A DNA stretch of 64,000 nt from positions 868,001 to 932,000 of the forward strand of contig JAGVRJ010000015.1 of the NCBI GenBank assembly GCA_019059635.1, given 5' to 3'. This DNA is from Proales similis. Its lineage: Eukaryota > Rotifera > Eurotatoria > Ploima > Proalidae. The notes beneath the pieces were generated by a model. The model had not been told where the DNA came from. It ran no database searches and saw nothing but the letters and a program-made list of their open reading frames with translations. Each line of letters starts with the position of its first letter. Position 1 is the first letter of the stretch. Below are positions 57,470 through 64,000 of this stretch, in pieces. The position numbers and the translations under genes are program-made.

Positions 57470-60381
57470 CTACGAATAGAGAAGCTTCATCAAACGATGA
57501 TAGGTGTCTTCTTTGTCCTCCTGGCGATTGTCGATTTTACATTAAGTGCTTCAAACAGAAAGCCAAGTCTACTCACAAATTTCTTGCGCAGGACTCGCTT
57601 GGTCCGGTCTCGTTCTTCCATAACGGCGAGTTGCTTTTGCCTCTGCAGGCCCCGGTCAATCAACTCGTTGTTGGCTATGCAGGAGTACAAATCTCGATCA
57701 CTCATCGATTCTATACACTCTTTCTCTCCCTCGCCCATGTCGTCATTTAAAGCAATGAGGAAACTCCTTTCAAACACAACAATTTGTTGTTGTTGCTGCG
57801 AATCAAGAGGCAAATTTCAGACTTACTTGAACCGGCTTATCAGCTGGTCTTTAATCTCAGTGTCCTTGGATGAAAGTTTTGTTGAGTTGGCACTTTCGTC
57901 TTGACTCACGTCTGAGTATTCGCTTTGCTCAGCTTCTTTGGCTGCGCGTACAAGACGATCGACGTTCGCCGCTCTGTACGTGGGATCGGGCTCTTTTCGA
58001 CTTGGCCGTTTGCATTGACGCGAGTTGGTCGTGGCATCAGCTTTTCGTTTGAGCGCAGCCAAACGCTCAATATCGTCCTCGGGCATCTGCTCCTCTCTCA
58101 TTGTTTGAATGCTGATGCTCGAATTGGAGGTGCAAGGCGGCGCGATCGGCTCATGCTTTACAGGCTGAAGAGCACTTTCCCATTGAGCAGCCTTTTTTGA
58201 TTGAATTTCGCGCGCTTTTTCATTTCGGTCATTTTTATCCAAGTAGTCATTTGAAGGTCGAAGGGGTCGTCTTTCGAACAAGTTCGATTTAATCGACTCA
58301 AAGTCGGTCGAGGGCACTTTTTGTGCGGCTAGAGTCGCTATAGGCTCTAGGAATTCTGGCACTGAACAATCTCTCCGATTGCCGTCTGTGTTGTGCTCGC
58401 AGCGCCAGTTTCCTGTCGGATAAGACTCTTCGACCATTTTCGAGTGCCAATACAGCTGTCTCCACTTGGAACATTTTTCGCATTGCATCATCGGCTTGAC
58501 CGCTTTGGCTCTGTTCAGCTTGTACGGCTGCTCGTCAGAGGGCAAATGATCGAAACGGTTCGAGCTGTATCCATACTGCCTCCAAAAGTCAACGTCAAGC
58601 GAGATTTTCAGCTGATGGTAATACATTCTCATGTACTCGTTCAGGCAGCTGATCATCTTCTCTTGCTCCTCTCGATTGGCGAACTGCTGCTTGTTGTGTG
58701 TGGGCTCGAGCACTTCATAAGGAACGTCAACAATTCCTACAATTCCTCGATATTCCGCGTCTGTCTTTTGGCAGTTTGTATGTCTGAACGCCATGACCAG
58801 GCGACCTCGATTATATAGAAACAGACCGTCGGCACAGCGGTTGTTCAAGTTTATGCCAAAAATAAACTCGAGTCGCTTAACTTGATTCACGGCCTTTTTT
58901 CTTTTCTCAAGCTCAATCTCGAGCTCTTTGATACGCTCCTTGGCCGCGATCAAATTGTTTTTCTGACGAGTGAGTCGAAAAATGAAATTCTTGTCCTTCG
59001 GATCGCCTTTCATTTGAATACTATTTATCAAGCCTTTGAGCAGTTGAACTCCCGCCCTTTCTGCATTCAGATCAGCCTGTGTTCGTTGAACCGCCTTTTC
59101 CGCTCCTTTTTTAAAATGCTTGGTCTCATAGACATACTTGCCGGCCAGATAAATTGAGCGATCAAGAGGCTTGCTCAGCACCCTTTTGCCTTGAATGTAA
59201 ATCTTCATTCGAGGCTGTAGGTAGAGAATAGACGCGTAGGCTCTGAAAGAAAAGTGCTCGATTTGAGAGAGGCGATCGAATTCTACTCGGCCTTCACGCA
59301 TCAATATGTCGCTCGGATCGGTATCAAAATCGAGCTCAGTCTCGAACCTCTCTGTCTGGCTGAGATTGTAGATCATAATTAGAGTTCCGTTCGGACCTTT
59401 AATAGCGTCAAATTGTTTGAGAAGTTCTGAATGCTTCTTGAACGGCGAGTGCTTTAGAATGATTTCCATTTCTTCCTCATACTTAAAGAGCCAAGTCGTG
59501 TTTTTCCGGCTTTTAAAGTTTAAATGGTCAAACAGAAACCTGAATTCTGGCCTCTTGTTCAGGCAGGTCGTCGTTTAAAATAGGTTGCTTGGTAGTTCCA
59601 TTGAAGCATGGCAGCGGACAGATCTAGGCCAAAATTAGCCTGAGTTGAAGCTCTCAATGTTGAGACACACACACACACTTAACTTACCACTTTGGAGATG
59701 CACTCAGTCTGAAGGAAAGTCAACGAAAGGAACAGAACAGTCAGGGTACATCCTTCTGATGTGGTCTTTTTTGAGAACAAGATCAGATCTCGGCCGATTC
59801 TCATCGAGCCCCTGGTCAAATTCAAGTTGTGAATTAGCGCCCAAGTAAAGCGTCTAGAAAATCTCAGCCTACGATTTGAGACCGTTTCCATATTGTCCAA
59901 TAAGTTCAGAGTTGGTTGAACTTTTTCTCGACTTTCCGAACTGAATTATATCTTGAGCCTCGACTAGTTTTGCCAATTTAGTTTTCATAAACTGAGAAAA
60001 TATGCTGTTTTTTTCCTGTGGCTTACGCGGGTCAAGTCCGATTCCATCGTCAAGAAAAGCAAGTATAGAACCGTCCTGGTGGTTAGGATGCTGAACTGTG
60101 TATATATCAAGACGTTGGGCTTGTGCGTCTCTATGAAATGCAACAATAGCATGGTGGGCCCTGCTAGTTCTGTTCATGATTTAACTCTCACTAACCTTGC
60201 GTTGTCGACAAGCTCGGCCAAAGCTCCAAACAAGAACTGGTGCGTGGTTCTTTAAATGAATTAAATTAAAGAAATGAGAAAACTTTTCTAGAAAAGAGCT
60301 GAAAATGGTGCCGGCTTACGAGTTTGTGATGAGATAATTTGTCTCGACAGTAGCCTGTCTGATAGTCGCGTAGCGATTCAT
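57470..60381 (-). CDS. MORC2: MORC2, GHKL-ATPase CW-zinc-finger silencing protein
   Basis: A multi-exon minus-strand gene starting at the ATG at 60381 (MNRYATIRQ) and probably ending at TAG 57470-57472. The spliced N-terminus reads [30 protein letters not shown], then FLDDGIGLDP, IIQFGKS and IGQYGNGLKS. These are the GHKL ATPase motifs, including the Asn of ELVDN. SMRIGRDLILF and FRAYASILYLQPRM follow. A Lys/Glu-rich coiled coil is inserted in the ATPase module (about 59100-58870), as in MORC2. Then come VVDVPYEVLEPTHNKQ and a CW zinc finger (CEKCSKWRQLYWHS with the paired CEH and CSV cysteines, about 58490-58350). The C-terminal half is charged and less conserved. MORC2 compacts chromatin and silences genes with HUSH in mammals. 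Introns near 60180-60115 and 60035-59960 are in frame or tiny, and an unspliced reading would pass through them. Confidence 0.9.
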
Positions 60382-61183
60382 CGCCAAGATCTCCCAGATG
60401 AGAGTTCCGATATCTAAAAGATCAAAGTCAGAGTAAGTTATATTTAATGCTAATGCAAAAGCCCATCTGTTTACCCCAATTAAGTTTTGAAAGATTATGC
60501 AATTCTTTTGAAGTTGCAAAATAATGCTAACTTACGAATGAACGTTTCAAGTGAAAAAATACCCTAAACGAATGAACAATGGACAATCAAGCAATCGCCT
60601 AGATAAGCTTGTAGAAACAAAGTGTTTTTGATTAATTAAAAGCAGACAAGTACTGAGAAATGATTTTCAGTTAAAAAGCACGATGTTGAAACCGTTGGAT
60701 TAGGGCGGGGCTAAGCATTACCCGACCGGTCAACGTCTAAATTAAGTTTTGGTTCAGTTTTTTTTCAAAAAGCTTGTGAAAAGGAGTTCCTTGTTTATTC
60801 AAGCTATAAAACAAGGAATTTCGATATATCAAATCAGGGGAATCTGACCGACCAGGGTCGAGCCACTCTTAACTTCATCCAATTCAATCAATCACTACAT
60901 AGAGATCGATCGGTAAGTCGGAGTACGTGCGCAATGAACCGGACTCAAACAAACAAAGAAAAAAACAACAAGGGATCATCTAAAATTTAATGCTTTTGAA
61001 CGCATGTACCAATTGAACATAAAGTTTTAAAGGAAGTGTTTAACAAAAGAACATTGTGTCTTTAAGGGATGGGATGGGTATTTCGTAGGAAGAAATACTG
61101 TTTGGCGGTAGACGGCTAAGACTAAAAAAAGAATTTAAAATAGCAATGAAGAAGAAGATGATTGAGGGATCTTCTGGTTAAAC
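60382..61183 (-). other. Spacer between Argonaute and MORC2
   Basis: About 0.8 kb of AT-rich sequence between two minus-strand genes. It must hold the Argonaute 3' UTR and the MORC2 promoter. No coding region is convincing. One short possibility, an alternative Argonaute last exon near 61040-61065, is discussed among the findings. Confidence 0.5.
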
Positions 61184-64000
61184 TTACTTGGGCGGGGGTC
61201 GATTGTAAGCTCTTCCCCGGAACGCAGCCAAATGGGAATAGTACGCCGGCGCCGGGTATGAAACGCTGCGAGAGCAGCGAGCATACACATGGCAAAGGTA
61301 ATGCGAGAGTACTTGCATTCCGTTCATGCTAAAGTTGTTGTCGTCATGAAGAACAAAGTAGCGGCATGGTCTACTCGTTCCTTGAATGCCGGCATGTGAG
61401 CACAGGAAAAAGTCAAACAAATATCTTGTGACTATGTCCTTGTCCACGACAGTACCAGGAGGCACATTCTTCGATTTGCCATTCTTAAAGCGGTCCTTTA
61501 GATACAGAAACAGAATCATAGAGGCCATTTCCCGCATTTACCTTATCCCTATCGTTTATGGCAAACAAACGAGTGTGGTGTCGTTTCTGAACGACTACAA
61601 ACGTGATTCCCGGCTTGTATCCCGAAGTCACTCGCTGACAAGCTTCCCTGATCTTGTTCATTTCATGTCTGATGACCAGAGGAAACTGACCTTCGGAAAC
61701 TCCGTCTCGGAAGAATACAATTCGCTTCGGAAATTTTCTGTTTTTTTCGAAATAACTCTGCAGCAGACTCAAGACCATTTTGTCCAGGTCATGAATCATC
61801 TCGTACGCTTGGCCTTTGGGATGAGACTGGGCGTACAGACGAGCTCCATAATAGCAACAATCATTGTCAAAGCTGCCAACTACAGCTGCAATGGACTCTC
61901 GTCTTGCCTCGCCCGGAGCAGGGTGAGTGACATCGGCACCGAACACCATCAGTGGGCCGTCGAATAACTCCTGTAAATGCTGCTTAAATAGAGTATTCAT
62001 TCTCTGTAGGATGAAGTTCACTCCGCCAAGCTTGGCGTTTATCTTGAGAAGCACGTTAGACATGGTCATATCATTGGGACGAGACACCACTCGATCAGAA
62101 AGGGCCTGGGACGCAATGCCCAGTTTTAGATCCAGGTGAGTCTTGATCGTATTGTACACAACTTTGTTGCTGCCAATAATCACCAAAAAGAGCTGTATGC
62201 TTCTTTTGTGTTTGTCCATTAGCTGATCGATCATTTGAATGATGTCTCGGTCAGTCATATCATCTGGTCGCCTCCTGGGGTAAGCATAGTCCAGCTTACT
62301 TTCGACCTCCATACCATGGCTACGGCCGACTTTTTTCAGCGAGTTCTCAAGCTGGTCGATATTGTCCGGCCGAACTCGATGCGAGAAATTGAGTATCACC
62401 CACTTTCTGAGCGGCACGCACTTCTTGAACACAAAATTCTGGTGGTTCCAAGCGCCTTTTTCGGCTATCGATTTGGAAGACGCAGTCTGCTGAGCATATT
62501 GCACATCAGGAGCCGGCAGGACTCTTCCTTTCGTTTCTATCATGCGAATATCGGCGTCAATATTGAACTCGTTGAGAATTGGGTCCTTATTTATGTTTGA
62601 GTTCTGCATCCACTGGCGAATGTAATCGCTCCTTTTGGGCGCCTCGACTGCCGTGCTCTTGATCATGGTGGCCGTCTCTTCCTCTGTTAGACGGTTCTTT
62701 TTCTTTACTTCGGTGCGGCACAGCTCTAAGGGCACATAGCATTCTCTTCCGATATTTATGCAAGGCAGTTCAGGGTACCTTGATTTTATTAACTTGGTAA
62801 GAATCAGGTCTGAGCAAAAGCTTTTAATAGAAACTAAATACCTCAACTCGATTTTATAATGGAGTTTCATGTAGTCGGCGATTGAGATCATTTGCTTCTT
62901 TCCGTTGTTCTCCCATTCAAATCTATGACTGGCATTCGGACCGAAAGATTGGATTTTTTTTCTGAAACCGCCGGTCTTGGTCTTGACTTCCCGACCACGA
63001 TAATGCTCCAAGAACTGCTCTCCCAACTCTCTAGAGCGACCTCTGTCCTGTTCTATCATGGCCTTCAGTTGGTTTGAAGAGCAGCGATAAAATCTGCAAG
63101 CCGCGTCCAAGAGATCTTCGCCGATAATGAACACCGCGTTGGCGACTACAGAAAAGAATTATCAAGAAAGAGAATAGAATGTCAAGTGTCAAGCGCCATT
63201 TAACCAACCGTCTACGTTCCATGTCAAGCCCACTTCGGACGGACGAACGGAAGCATATGCTCCGCGCCACAATTCAAGTCCGATACCCATATTCTCAAAA
63301 TCACGGCCTTCTTTGAAAAAGGACCGGTTGACAGCGATACAACTTGAATTGAGAAATATAGAGAAATTAAGCTGCAAAAATTCCTAAAGGAGCCAAGGTG
63401 AGCATACTTAAAGGTTAAATTCTGAGTGAAAATCAAATTCAGAATTTGGATTGAAACCGGGTCTTGCAGTTCATCAGGCCTGACTTGGCATTCATTTATG
63501 AACTGAAAATCTACAATTAGATTTTGTCCATCTGCTCTCAACTCAACACTTCCAGACTTGAATGGCTTGAATTAGTCCAAGTTTTGGTTCACATGCACAA
63601 GTTCTTACAGTGTCGTGCTCCAACGGTAGCTTTCTCAGAGAATAGAGATTTTTGCTAAAATTGTACAAAACGCGATTCTTGTATTCGTTTGGTAATTTGG
63701 CCATGTACACTCTAAACGCTTCTCTAGTTAAATTGAAGATGATCAGAGTGGGCAATTAGTGGCTCTGTCCGAGACTATAGAGTTTTACTTTAGAGTTTCT
63801 TTGATGATAATCTCCTCGTCTTTTCCCTTTCGTTTTACGGTTACGTCGTATTGAAAGACCTTGAAAGGGGCTTTCAATTTTATCCGGTGGTGATTTACTC
63901 TTAGAGCAATTTCTCGGCCAATATTTCCTGGCTGCGGTTTGGCAGGGAATTTCATTTCAATTTTTTCAATTTCAGTTTTAGCCTCAACTAAGACGAAGAG
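61184..64000 (-). CDS. AGO: Argonaute (AGO clade), 5' end off window
   Basis: A minus-strand gene with small introns; the right edge cuts its N-terminus. At 63784-64000 the N domain is visible ([16 protein letters not shown], then VFQYDV). The linker and PAZ follow ([48 protein letters not shown]), then MID and PIWI. The PIWI catalytic tetrad is complete: Asp in FGADVTHP, Glu in AYEMIHDL, Asp in [11 protein letters not shown] and His in AYYSHLAAF. The slicer reaction is therefore likely to be possible. [12 protein letters not shown] and [11 protein letters not shown] place it in the AGO rather than the PIWI clade. A 66-base intron inside PAZ-MID (about 62780-62845) is in frame and would read through if unspliced. 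The last exon ends PPPK at a stop (61184-61186), about 45 residues shorter than vertebrate AGO C-termini. Confidence 0.95.

Overview
This window is nuclear DNA from an invertebrate animal with a fairly compact genome. Genes are split by GT-AG introns, many only about 46-75 bases long, and the gene set is metazoan: talin, nidogen, an FGFR-type receptor kinase, FANCI, cactin, MORC2 and Argonaute. I cannot assign a phylum. I see no transposon, CRISPR array, tRNA, rRNA or operon.

Layout, left to right. 1-12711 (-): a very large secreted glycoprotein with an EMI-like start, three VWD/C8/TIL units, six LDLa repeats, threonine-rich mucin tracts and repeated discoidin-like modules. It is built like SCO-spondin and hemolectin, and its 3' end lies off the left edge. 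13999-17407 (+): two neighbouring genes for basic helical proteins that are paralogs of each other and that I do not recognise with confidence. 20311-30192 (+): a nearly full-length talin whose rod is one exon of about 5 kb. 32028-36766 (+): a nidogen-like basement-membrane protein with two G2F barrels and no NIDO domain. 39157-40526 (-): a scribbler/brakeless (ZNF608/609) N-terminal-type protein. 42738-43475 (-): an SRR1-domain protein. 43685-45837 (-): cactin. 46086-51043 (+): FANCI, head-to-head with cactin. 51309-54093 (-): an FGFR-like receptor with a single Ig domain. 57470-60381 (-): MORC2. 61184->64000 (-): Argonaute, with its 5' end off the right edge.

The genes do not form one pathway, but several fit together by theme. 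Talin (integrin side) and nidogen (matrix side) both serve cell-matrix adhesion and lie in tandem. MORC2 and Argonaute are both gene-silencing factors and lie in tandem with about 0.8 kb between them. Cactin and FANCI share a 248-base divergent promoter. Intergenic stretches of 1-3.4 kb are rich in GA/CT microsatellites. One of them (about 42.19-42.29 kb) holds a run of strong hairpins that could be an unannotated structured RNA.

The main unusual points are the duplicated EGF-G2F block in nidogen, the one-Ig FGFR, the recent 98%-identical duplication inside the mucin-like gene, the uncharacterised paralog pair, and the hairpin cluster. All identifications come from reading the sequence and comparing with remembered families; no database search was run. 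Exon borders are given where splice sites and phases were checked by hand.
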